A stretch of 49,308 nucleotides of DNA, taken from assembly GCA_044507975.1 (NCBI GenBank), contig JBIQIQ010000005.1:1-49308 (forward strand), in the 5' to 3' direction. The position numbers and the translations under genes were made by a program. The notes below the pieces were generated by a model, which saw only the letters and a list, made by a program, of their open reading frames with translations, was not told the origin of the DNA and did no database searches. Position 1 is the first letter of the stretch. Every line of letters begins with the position of its first letter. This document shows positions 1 to 7,142 of this stretch, piece after piece. Origin of the DNA: DASRWD01 sp044507975 (lineage in GTDB: Bacteria; Deinococcota; Deinococci; Deinococcales; Trueperaceae).

Positions 1-1419
1 GTCTCCCACCGTCTCGATCGCCCCTTGGTCGGAGGCGAACTGCGGCAGCGCGGGCGGGTTGGAGAGGCTGTCGTTCGCGGGCTCGGTCTGGTCGTCGAAG
101 GACCTGCCGAAGGCGAAGAGGTCGATGGTGCCGCCGGACGCGCCGGCGGTGATGGTCACCAGGTACGACGACGCCGGTGAGGGGATGACCACGCACGACC
201 CGGCGCAGACCCGGTTGACGCTGATCGCCGCGGCGCCGAGCTCGCCCGGACCTACCGATGCGCCGCCGCTAGCCGCCGCGAAGAACGCGCCGGAGCTGCT
301 GAGGAAGCGCGCCGAAGGGCCGGTCAGCGCCTCGACCTCCAGCGCCAGGTCCCGCGTGATCTCCACCTGCAGGACGTCGCGCGACCGCACGGACGACGGC
401 ACGCTCAGAACGAAGGTGGCGGTCTGGAACGGCGCGACGTTCTGGGAAGCGACGGGGACGTTGGGGTTCGTGCCGGCGGTGGCGTCGCCGCAACCGGGGC
501 TCCGCGGCGGCACTCCACCCGAAGGCGCTGCGACCGTGACGAAGTACCCGCTGCGGCCGGACGGCCCGGCGACATCGGCGTTGCCGATGCGCCCGGCGCT
601 GACGCGCACGGCCTCCCCGGCGTAGACGCGGAACCGCGTCCCGTCCGAGAACGGGCCGGCGACCGCGAGGCCGCACGCGTCGTAAACGGTAGAGACGACG
701 TTCAGAGGGCCTGCTACGCTCGTGATCGTCACGTCGGCGTCGCTCTGGGCCCGCCAGTAGTCGACGTCGCCGAGCAGCTCGAGCGCGCCGCTCTCGCCGT
801 CGACGAGCGGCGCCGCTCCGCCCCGAGAGTCGTTGGCGGGCTCGTTCGTGTCCATCAGGTCGGCGCCGTACACGAACACGCCGGCGGTGAGGCTGGAGCT
901 GCCGGTGTTCACGACCCGCAGGTAGAACTCGGCGGTGCCGGGGTCGAAGATCACGCACGGGCCGCGGCAGACGACGTTCGTAGCGATGGCGCCAGGCTCG
1001 AGGCTCGAGCCGGCGGCGCCCGGCACCGGGCGCGGCACCCCGGCCAGCGCGCCGCGAACGAAGAGGTCTGCCGTGCTGGAGCTGGCGATCACGCTCCAGT
1101 AGTTGACGGCGCGCAGCTCCAAAGCGGCGGGTTGCGACGTCGAGAGCTCCGCGTACACCACGTCGTGCGATCTCACGGCGTCGAGCCGCAGCCGGAAGTC
1201 GGCCCACTCGCCTGGCGCGAGGTCGACGGTGGCGGCCGCCTGGGAGCCGCCGTCGGCGCGGGCGATCAGGTCGTCCGCCGGGGGCGGAGGGGGCGGCGGC
1301 GGGGTGGTGCAGGCGGCCGCGATCAGCGCGAGTACGACCGCCGACCCCAGCACCCGGGCGCGGACGGCGCGGCGCTCTCGTCGCGCCGTCCCTCGAGGAC
1401 CTAGTTCACTAGCAGACAC
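1..1419 (-). CDS. Lipoprotein with repeated CxGxC / DVDYW modules (3' end outside window)
   Basis: The frame is open from a GTG at 1419 to the window edge, so 473 codons are visible and the C-terminus is missing. GAAGGG lies just upstream as a ribosome binding site. An N-terminal hydrophobic stretch ends in IAAAC, with a probable lipidated Cys37, followed by a poly-proline linker. Two copies of a roughly 200-residue module follow. Each carries a CxGxC motif (VCRGPCVIF near residue 150, VCAGSCVVI near 405), then a beta-rich stretch ending in VYG or AFG. After that comes an E-P-x-N-D segment and GDVDYW, or the start of it (about 222; the second copy is cut at ETVGD). The E-P-x-N-D/DVDYW part resembles pre-peptidase C-terminal (PPC-like) beta-sandwich domains. 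The module recurs once in the neighbour at 1470-2327. Function is unknown; an envelope-exposed binding protein is inferred. Confidence 0.8.
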   Translation of the reverse strand, partial: MSASELGPRGTARRERRAVRARVLGSAVVLALIAAACTTPPPPPPPPADDLIARADGGSQAAATVDLAPGEWADFRLRLDAVRSHDVVYAELSTSQPAALELRAVNYWSVIASSSTADLFVRGALAGVPRPVPGAAGSSLEPGAIATNVVCRGPCVIFDPGTAEFYLRVVNTGSSSLTAGVFVYGADLMDTNEPANDSRGGAAPLVDGESGALELLGDVDYWRAQSDADVTITSVAGPLNVVSTVYDACGLAVAGPFSDGTRFRVYAGEAVRVSAGRIGNADVAGPSGRSGYFVTVAAPSGGVPPRSPGCGDATAGTNPNVPVASQNVAPFQTATFVLSVPSSVRSRDVLQVEITRDLALEVEALTGPSARFLSSSGAFFAAASGGASVGPGELGAAAISVNRVCAGSCVVIPSPASSYLVTITAGASGGTIDLFAFGRSFDDQTEPANDSLSNPPALPQFASDQGAIETVGD

Positions 1420-1469
1420 GACTACCCTTCTTTCGGCAGCTCATCTTCGGCCGAGCTGCGGTCAGGCCG

Positions 1470-2327
1470 TCACGGGACCATGGTGTCCAGGTAGTAGATG
1501 CTCCTGGCGGAGCTCGCGCCCAGCCGCGGGCTCACGGCCCAGACCCTGAGGTACTCGTTGGCGTTGACGTGGATCGTCTGGCCGGGCACGTACGGACCGG
1601 GCTGGAGCTGCGCGAGGTTGCCGTTCGAGTCGAGGATCCATGCCTCGATCTCGATCTCGTTCTGGGCACCCTCGTCGAAGACGACCGAGGCGGGGGTCGC
1701 GAAGTACCAGTAGTCGACGTCGCCGACGGTCTCGATGGCGCCGGCGTCGGCGAGCGAGAACGTGGGAGCGCTGTCGAGGTCGTCGTTGGGCTCGTTCTCG
1801 TCGGCATGCTCGTCGCCGTAGACGAAGAGGTCGACGTTCCCGGCGAAGCCGCTGGTGTTGGTCACGCGCACGTAGAACGTGCCGCCCGACACGACGTCGA
1901 GGATCACGCACGAGCCCCTGCAGGTGACCGGCGTGCTGACGGACTGCGGCTCGACGCCCGCCGACCCTGCCGCCGGCAGCGAGGAGGTCGCCAGGCCGTC
2001 GGAGCCCTGACCGAAGTACGAGCGCGTCGCTGCGCTGTACGTGACGGTGCCGTAGCCGCTGGTCATCACCTCGAGGTCGACCTCGCGGTCGAGCTCGACG
2101 TAGAGGAGGTCCGCGCTCGCCACCGCGTCGGAGATCGTCACCCGGAAGACCTGGGACTCGTCCGGAGCGATGCTCGCGACCTCCACCGCGACGTCGGGGT
2201 CGCTGCTGGCGACCTCCACGTCGATCGTGTTGGCAGGCGGTTGCAGGCCGCCGCCGCCCGGACCGCCGCAGGCCGCGAGGACGAGGAGGGCCAAAGCCGA
2301 GGCGATAGGAACCGTGATGCGTCTCAT
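1470..2327 (-). CDS. Lipoprotein with a single CxGxC / DVDYW module
   Basis: A 285-residue protein with a clear type II signal peptide: MRR, a hydrophobic core and the lipobox LAAC, with Cys20 as the predicted lipidated residue, then a Gly/Pro-rich linker. The body holds one copy of the module found twice in the downstream gene: TCRGSCVIL at about 135-143, then FVYGDE, ENEPNDD and GDVDYWYF at about 202-209. Start ATG 2327 is preceded by GGAGGT. It lies 50 nt before the next lipoprotein start in the same direction, so the two are probably co-transcribed. No catalytic motif is visible. The role is unknown; a PPC-like, possibly disulfide-stabilised surface domain is the best structural guess. 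Confidence 0.8.
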   Translation of the reverse strand: MRRITVPIASALALLVLAACGGPGGGGLQPPANTIDVEVASSDPDVAVEVASIAPDESQVFRVTISDAVASADLLYVELDREVDLEVMTSGYGTVTYSAATRSYFGQGSDGLATSSLPAAGSAGVEPQSVSTPVTCRGSCVILDVVSGGTFYVRVTNTSGFAGNVDLFVYGDEHADENEPNDDLDSAPTFSLADAGAIETVGDVDYWYFATPASVVFDEGAQNEIEIEAWILDSNGNLAQLQPGPYVPGQTIHVNANEYLRVWAVSPRLGASSARSIYYLDTMVP

Positions 2328-2359
2328 GTGACCTCCAGTGGGCTCGCCAGCGGGGGCGG

Positions 2360-2378
2360 GCGCCCCGCTTGGGGGCGC
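2360..2378 (-). other. GC-rich hairpin in leader of lipoprotein pair
   Basis: GCGCCCC (2360-2366) and GGGGCGC (2372-2378) form a 7-bp stem with a 5-nt loop, about 50 nt before the lipoprotein start. No T-tract follows on the minus strand. It may end read-through from the kinase gene upstream or be a leader structure. Confidence 0.3.
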
Positions 2379-2479
2379 TCGCTCACGTTCGGCTGCCTTG
2401 TACCACTATCGCCACGGCGACGTGAGAGGGCTCAAAGCCGCGCTACGGACCTTAACGGACCCGTCATGTCCGGCGTCGC

Positions 2480-4090
2480 TCATTCGAGGACCATCAGGTA
2501 CGGGTACAGGTCGGGCCCGCCCGGATGGACCTCGACCTCGAGGTCGGGCAGCGCCCCCGCCAGGCGGGCGACGAGACCCTGCACGCGCTCCGGCGTCACC
2601 TCCGCGCTGTGGAACAGGGACGCGATGTCGCGGGCAGGCCCGTGCCGCAGGACGAGGTCGAGGAGAGCGGTGTCGGGGTCGGCGGCGGCCACCTCGAGGA
2701 CGCCGTCGGCGAGGCCGATCGCCTGGCCCTCCTGGACCTCTACCCCGTCGAGCTCCACGTCGCGGCTGGCGCTCGTGACCTCGAGCGTGACCACGTCCGC
2801 CGACGCCTCCTCCATGTCGGCGTAGACCTCCTCGGGGTCGCCGTCCTCGGCGAAGGCGACCGACGCCGCGAGGCCCTGGCCCAGCGTGCGGGTCCTCAGC
2901 ACGAGCACGCGCTTCTCGGGCACGACCTCCTGCACGCGCTCGGCCGCCATGATCACGTTCTTGTTGTTCGGCATCACCACGACGGTCTCGGCGCCGACGC
3001 TACGGACGGCGTCGGCCAGGTCCTCCACCGACGGGTTGTCGGTCTGGCCACCGCCGACGACGCGTACCCCCAGGCTGCGCAGGGCCCGCGTGAGGCCGTA
3101 GCCGCTCGCCACCGCCACGGCCGCGAGCCGCGGCCCGTCGTCCTCGCCCAGGTCGACGTCAGCGAGGATCTCGGAGTGCTGCTCGCTCATGTCCTCGACC
3201 TTGGAGCGCACCATCCTGCCGAAGCGCCCCACGGTGGCTAGAAGCCGCTCGGGTTCCTGCGTGTGTATGTGACCTTTGACGAAGCCCTCCGCACCCACGA
3301 CCAGCAGGGAGTCGCCGAACGGGGCGACGACCTCCTGGATCTCGGCCGTCGGCACGCTGACGTCGGCGAGCAGGAACTCGGTGCAGAACCCGAACTCCTC
3401 CTCCTCGAACTGCTGCTGCGCCCGCCTCTCGATCTTCGGCGGCGGCGGCAGGTCGCGCTTCTCGAAGTAGGCGATCAGGCCCTCGAGCAGCCGCAGGGCG
3501 CCGAGGCCCCCGGCGTCGACGACGCCCGCCTGCTTGAGGATCGGCAGGAGCTCCGGCGTGCGCTCGAGCGCCGCCTGGCCGCCTACGTGGGCCGCGCGCA
3601 TCACCTCGAGGGGGGCGGCGGAGGAAACCGCCTCGGCGGCCTCAGCCGCCTCTCGCACGACGGTGAGGATCGTCCCCTCCACCGGACGCATCACCGCGGC
3701 GTAGGCGCTGTCGGAGCCGGCGCGCAGGGCGTCCGCGACCTCGGGGCCGCCGAGGTCCCGGCGGTCCCGCACGGACTCCGCGAAGCCCTTGAGGACCTGC
3801 GAGAGGATCACGCCGGAGTTGCCGCGTGCCCCCAGCAGGGACCCGTAGGCCAGGGCGTGGGACACCGCCGGCATCGTGACGCTGCGCAGCTCGGAGAGCT
3901 GACGCCGCACGGACTGCATCGTCAGGTGCATGTTGGTGCCGGTGTCGCCGTCTGGCACCGGATAGACGTTGAGCGCGTTGACCTCCTCGACGAACACCCC
4001 CAGCCACTGCGTGGCGAAGATGAACGCGTGGGAGACGTCACGGGCCTCGAGGCGCCCGCCCGCCGCCCTCTGCCCCGCGGACTCAGGCAC
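2480..4090 (-). CDS. DAK2-domain kinase, FakA/YloV-like
   Basis: A 536-residue protein matching the YloV/FakA family: an N-terminal DAK2 (dihydroxyacetone kinase L-type) nucleotide-binding domain, then a DegV-like C-terminal region. The diagnostic NVYPVPDGDTGTNM lies near residues 41-54, giving the Asp cluster that binds Mg-ATP. GARGNSGVILSQ follows at about 92-103. In Firmicutes FakA phosphorylates fatty acids presented by FakB. No DegV/FakB gene is seen here, so the substrate is inferred. GTG start at 4090 overlaps the Asp23 stop by 8 nt, implying translational coupling. The Asp23-kinase pairing is widespread in Gram-positive genomes. Confidence 0.88.
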   Translation of the reverse strand: MPESAGQRAAGGRLEARDVSHAFIFATQWLGVFVEEVNALNVYPVPDGDTGTNMHLTMQSVRRQLSELRSVTMPAVSHALAYGSLLGARGNSGVILSQVLKGFAESVRDRRDLGGPEVADALRAGSDSAYAAVMRPVEGTILTVVREAAEAAEAVSSAAPLEVMRAAHVGGQAALERTPELLPILKQAGVVDAGGLGALRLLEGLIAYFEKRDLPPPPKIERRAQQQFEEEEFGFCTEFLLADVSVPTAEIQEVVAPFGDSLLVVGAEGFVKGHIHTQEPERLLATVGRFGRMVRSKVEDMSEQHSEILADVDLGEDDGPRLAAVAVASGYGLTRALRSLGVRVVGGGQTDNPSVEDLADAVRSVGAETVVVMPNNKNVIMAAERVQEVVPEKRVLVLRTRTLGQGLAASVAFAEDGDPEEVYADMEEASADVVTLEVTSASRDVELDGVEVQEGQAIGLADGVLEVAAADPDTALLDLVLRHGPARDIASLFHSAEVTPERVQGLVARLAGALPDLEVEVHPGGPDLYPYLMVLE

Positions 4091-4553
4091 GGCTGACCCC
4101 CGCGACGTGGACGCGCACCTTCTCGATGGTCACGCCGGCGTAGGTCTTGGCGGCGTAGCGCACGCGCTCCCTCACTCCGTCAGCCACGACGGGGATGTTC
4201 ACGCCGTACGCCACCACCACGTGGATGTCGACCTCGGCGCGGTCGGGCTGCTCGCGCTTGGAGATCACCACGCCCTCGTCGACCTGGCGGGTGCCCAGGA
4301 TGCGACGTATACCCTCGCCGAGGCTCGCCGGCGCCATCCCCACGACGCCGGGCACCTCGTGCGCCGACAGCCCGACCACCTTCGCGAGCGCTCCGTCGGT
4401 GACGACCACCCGGTCGACCGCACCGGCGTCGATCGCCAGCGCCTTCGACCTGCCGCGCGCGGCCTTGGCCTTGCCCTTGGCCTCGCTCTTCACCTTGCGG
4501 TCCGTCGGCTCGCCCGCGCCGCCCGCCGCCTTCTTGCCCTTCTCAGCGCTCAA
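4083..4553 (-). CDS. Asp23/Gls24 family envelope stress protein
   Basis: A 156-residue protein. About 50 N-terminal residues are Lys/Ala-rich and likely disordered (AEKGKK...KAKAARGRSK). An Asp23-like domain follows, with VVVTDGALAKVVGLSAHEVPGV, then VDIHVVVAYGVNIPVVADGV and YAGVTIEKVRVHVAGV. Asp23 proteins are small alpha/beta proteins linked to envelope stress and membrane association. The start is TTG 4553, chosen because GGAGG lies 5 nt upstream. It sits 13 nt after the HMA-like gene and overlaps the kinase gene downstream. The basic N-terminal tail is longer than usual for the family. Confidence 0.87.
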   Translation of the reverse strand: MSAEKGKKAAGGAGEPTDRKVKSEAKGKAKAARGRSKALAIDAGAVDRVVVTDGALAKVVGLSAHEVPGVVGMAPASLGEGIRRILGTRQVDEGVVISKREQPDRAEVDIHVVVAYGVNIPVVADGVRERVRYAAKTYAGVTIEKVRVHVAGVSRA

Positions 4554-4566
4554 TGCGTCCTCCAGC

Positions 4567-4791
4567 TCATTCCATGCCGGCCAGGAAACCGATGCGCCGC
4601 AGCGCCCGGATCAGGTCCATGACCGTCGCTTCCGTCGGGTCGTACTCGACGACCATCTTCGCTCCTCCGCCGTCCTGGACGTCCTTCACGCCCGAGACGC
4701 CGGCCAGGGCCAGCTTGACCCTCTGCCTGGCCTCCGGGGTGTCCATGCCCCGGACGCCCACGACGGCCCGGCTCGTCTCGCTACCGCTCAC
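4567..4791 (-). CDS. HMA-fold protein lacking the CxxC metal site
   Basis: A 74-residue protein with the length and pattern of heavy-metal-associated (HMA) domains: a beta strand (AVVGVRGM), a helix with RVKLALAGVSGVKDV, then AKMVVEYDPTEATVMDLIRALRRIGF. The loop that normally reads GMxCxxC is GMDTPEAR, so both metal-binding cysteines are absent. It is unlikely to be a copper chaperone and may be a protein-interaction or regulatory relic of that fold. Its GTG start overlaps the TGA of the upstream acetyltransferase as GTGA. The next gene encodes Asp23, so it belongs to the same envelope-related operon. Confidence 0.75.
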   Translation of the reverse strand: MSGSETSRAVVGVRGMDTPEARQRVKLALAGVSGVKDVQDGGGAKMVVEYDPTEATVMDLIRALRRIGFLAGME

Positions 4792-5222
4792 AGGGGCCTC
4801 CCGATGGCGCCGGACCCGAGCCGGCGGCCGTAGGTGCGGGCTGGGCGCGCGGCGAAGCCGGCGGCCTCCAGCGCGCCTTCACCGACGTCGTCGCCCTCGT
4901 GCAGCTCGGCGAGGAGGCGGTAGACGCCCGCGTCGTACGCGCTCTTGACGACGGCCTCGGCCAGAGCGCGCGCCGCCTCCGGGGCACCGACCAGGCGCTC
5001 GAGGCGCAGGCCCGGGTCGTCGCCCGTCCAGGTCGAGTGCGCGAGCGCGAAGCCGAGGGGCTCTCCCGTGCCGTCCTCGGCGACGAACGAGTGGCCGCTG
5101 CGGGCGAAGAAGTGGAGGCTCCCGCGCGTCACGGCGGGCTCGAGCCCGAGCTTGGCCGCGTGAGCGCGGTCCAGGGGCGCGAGCGCCTCGAGGTCGTCCG
5201 CCGACACCGGCCTCACGCGCAC
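4788..5222 (-). CDS. GNAT-family N-acetyltransferase
   Basis: A 144-residue protein with a GNAT layout: VRVRPVSADDLEALAPLDR at the N-terminus, FVAEDGTGEPLGFALAH as the beta4 region, an acetyl-CoA region around LVGAPEAARALAEAVVKSAYDAGVY, and EAAGFAARPARTYGRRL near the end. The acetyl-CoA loop is not a textbook R/QxxGxG/A, so activity is probable but the substrate is unknown. The start is GTG 5222: GGAGG lies 7 nt upstream and the sequence matches the family only from here, although the frame stays open further. The stop overlaps the next gene as GTGA. Confidence 0.75.
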   Translation of the reverse strand: MRVRPVSADDLEALAPLDRAHAAKLGLEPAVTRGSLHFFARSGHSFVAEDGTGEPLGFALAHSTWTGDDPGLRLERLVGAPEAARALAEAVVKSAYDAGVYRLLAELHEGDDVGEGALEAAGFAARPARTYGRRLGSGAIGRPL

Positions 5223-5322
5223 CGTCGCGCCTCCGCCAACCGCCCAGCAGCGCGCCGGGCGCGCCCCGGCGGACCGACACGAGCGAAGGCGTCGCCCGGC
5301 GCAGAGTATCCGGCCATGACCG

Positions 5323-5328
5323 AGTATA
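5323..5328 (-). promoter_or_regulatory. Candidate -10 for GNAT-HMA-Asp23-kinase operon
   Basis: On the minus strand TATACT has CTGGCA 16 nt upstream as a weak -35. A second -10-like GATACT lies at 5305-5310. The 149-nt truA-GNAT gap is the only long gap in this block. Confidence 0.4.
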
Positions 5329-5335
5329 CGTGCGC

Positions 5336-5351
5336 CCTGGCCCGTGCCAGG
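5336..5351 (-). other. Short hairpin after truA
   Basis: CCTGGC and GCCAGG are exact inverted repeats around a 4-nt loop, 20 nt past the truA stop. No T-tract follows, and the repeat overlaps the candidate -35 of the next operon. Weak terminator or chance. Confidence 0.25.
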
Positions 5352-5371
5352 CGGCGCATCGGCCGCGTTCC

Positions 5372-6172
5372 TCACTCCAGGAGGCGCGCCGCGCGGGCCT
5401 CCGAGGCGGCGGGGTCCCACGGCCCGTAGCCTGCCTCCACGAAGTAGAGGCCCTGCGGCCCGACGTTCTGGCCGGCACGTCTGCGGTCGCGGCTGTCCAG
5501 GACGTCCGCCACGTCGCGGGGCGCGAGCTTGCCCTTCCCGACCCACAGCAGCGTCCCGACGATCGTGCGGACCATGTTGCGCAGGAACCCGTCGGCCGCC
5601 ACGTGGAGATGGAGCTCCTGACCGGCCTCGCGCAGGTCGCAGAGGAGCAGCTCGCGCACGGTCGTGCGCGTCTCCTGTGTGGCGAACGCGGCGAAGTCGT
5701 GACGGCCCAGGAGGTGTGCGGTCGCCTCCTGCATCGCTGGGACGTTCACGCGGCGGAAGACGGGCAACACGCGGTGCCGGTCGAGCGCCAGGCGGCGCGG
5801 GTCGTCCCGGACGACCCGCATCCGGTAGAGGTAGCGCCGGTAGGTGCTCGAGAACTGGGCCTCGAAGCCGGGGTCGGCCGTGGTGACAGCCAAGACGGCC
5901 ACGTCCCGCGGCAGGTGGGCGTTGAGGGCCAGTCGCAGCCTCTCGTCGGGGATGGCGCTCGTCGTGTCGACGTGCGCCACCATCGCCAGGGCGTGGACGC
6001 CGGCGTCGGTGCGACCGGCGGCGCTGACCGTGCCGTGCTCGCCCGGCAGGGCGTCGAACGCGGTCTCCAGCACCCCTTGGACGGTGCGCTCGCCGGCCGG
6101 CTGGCGCTGCCAGCCTCGGAAGTCGGTGCCGTCGTACTCGAGCAGGAGCCGCAGGCGCCGGGCGCTGCTCAA
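5372..6172 (-). CDS. truA: tRNA pseudouridine(38-40) synthase TruA
   Basis: A 266-residue protein of normal TruA length. It converts uridines 38-40 of the tRNA anticodon arm to pseudouridine. LEYDGTDFRGWQRQP near the N-terminus and AAGRTDAGVHAL with catalytic Asp56 are diagnostic. FAAFATQE and GFLRNMVRTIVGTLLWVGKG in the second half are also typical. It starts with TTG at 6172, which overlaps the TGA of the PAP2 gene as TTGA, so translation is probably coupled to it. Confidence 0.95.
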   Translation of the reverse strand: MSSARRLRLLLEYDGTDFRGWQRQPAGERTVQGVLETAFDALPGEHGTVSAAGRTDAGVHALAMVAHVDTTSAIPDERLRLALNAHLPRDVAVLAVTTADPGFEAQFSSTYRRYLYRMRVVRDDPRRLALDRHRVLPVFRRVNVPAMQEATAHLLGRHDFAAFATQETRTTVRELLLCDLREAGQELHLHVAADGFLRNMVRTIVGTLLWVGKGKLAPRDVADVLDSRDRRRAGQNVGPQGLYFVEAGYGPWDPAASEARAARLLE

Positions 6173-7068
6173 GCCGCGGTCCCGCTACGCGGCACCGGAC
6201 GGCTCTCCGCCGGACCGGCGCGGCGGGGCGTGAGACGCGTCACCCGACCGAGCCAGGGCACGAGCACGGTGCCGATGCCACCGATCAGCAGGTAGCGGAG
6301 GAAGGAGGCTGCCGCGTTCCGCTTGAGGTCCTCCGGGAGCAGTGCCGAGCTGCCGAGCAGCGCCGCGAACACGAGCGCGAGCGCTACGGCCGCCAGCGCC
6401 GCGCGGCCGAGCACCGGACCACCCGTGTCGTGGCGGACCAGCTCGGGCCCGACCGCGAACGCGGACAGGGCGCCGAGGAGCAGGCCGGAGTCCTCCGTGG
6501 GCAGGAGCAGGTGCACCCCGAACGGCACCACCAGTCCGAGTGCGATGGCGGCGCCTCGGCCGAGCCTGACCTCACGGCGCTGCAGGTAGAGCGCGACGGC
6601 GACCGTCAGGAGCCCCACCGCCACGCCTCCTGCGATGTCGATCGGGAGGTGGACCCCCAGGTAGACGCGCGACAGGGACACGAGCAGCACGATCGCCACG
6701 GACAGGGCTGTGAACCAGCCGCGCCGCACGTAGGCGGCGGCCAGCGGCCAGAACGTCGCGGCCCCCTGGGCGTGCCCGGACGGGAACCCGTTGCCGGGAG
6801 CGGTCTCGAGCGCCGCGGCGGAACGGACGACGCTCGGGTCGATCTCGAACGGCCGGCGCGTGGCGAAGGCGGCCTTCAGCACCTGGTTGAGGTAGAACCC
6901 GGCGAGGAGCGCGATCGCCAGGCTGCGCCCGCGCTGCGCGTCGACCCCGACGAACGTCACGACCAACAGGGCCACGTAGACCTGCTCGGAGCCGAGGTTG
7001 GTGAGGAGGAGCATGAACTGGTCTAGCGCCGGGGACGCCAGCGACTGGAGCGCGTACACGAGACCCAT
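6169..7068 (-). CDS. PAP2-family membrane phosphatase with C-terminal membrane extension
   Basis: An integral membrane protein of 299 residues from ATG 7068. The three phosphatase signature blocks are present: KAAFATRRP (KX6RP), PSGHAQGA (PSGH) and SRVYLGVHLPIDIAGG (SRX5HX3D). It probably dephosphorylates a lipid phosphate such as undecaprenyl pyrophosphate or phosphatidate; the substrate is inferred. After the PAP2 core (to about residue 165) there are about 130 more residues with further hydrophobic segments, longer than simple PAP2 enzymes. I chose 7068 because TATCAT lies 7 nt before it and upstream residues are low-complexity Gly. The start is divergent from mnmE. Confidence 0.85.
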   Translation of the reverse strand: MGLVYALQSLASPALDQFMLLLTNLGSEQVYVALLVVTFVGVDAQRGRSLAIALLAGFYLNQVLKAAFATRRPFEIDPSVVRSAAALETAPGNGFPSGHAQGAATFWPLAAAYVRRGWFTALSVAIVLLVSLSRVYLGVHLPIDIAGGVAVGLLTVAVALYLQRREVRLGRGAAIALGLVVPFGVHLLLPTEDSGLLLGALSAFAVGPELVRHDTGGPVLGRAALAAVALALVFAALLGSSALLPEDLKRNAAASFLRYLLIGGIGTVLVPWLGRVTRLTPRRAGPAESRPVPRSGTAA

Positions 7069-7075
7069 GTCGCAG

Positions 7076-7081
7076 ATGATA
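7076..7081 (-). promoter_or_regulatory. Leaderless-type -10 for PAP2-truA
   Basis: TATCAT on the minus strand lies 7 nt before ATG 7068. There is no Shine-Dalgarno sequence, so a leaderless mRNA is likely. Confidence 0.55.
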
Positions 7082-7142
7082 GCCAGCTGAGGGTCGCCTC
7101 CTCCGCCCCCGCCGGCTCCGGCGCGTGGGATGATCGGCAGCC

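Noticed and set aside
269..1207. 312-residue Arg-rich minus-strand frame
   Set aside because: Shadow of the lipoprotein frame at 1-1419, which has a lipobox, an RBS and repeats shared with its neighbour.
1569..2825. 418-residue plus-strand frame and similar long frames
   Set aside because: High G+C gives long open frames antisense to real genes; no motif, RBS or promoter supports this one.
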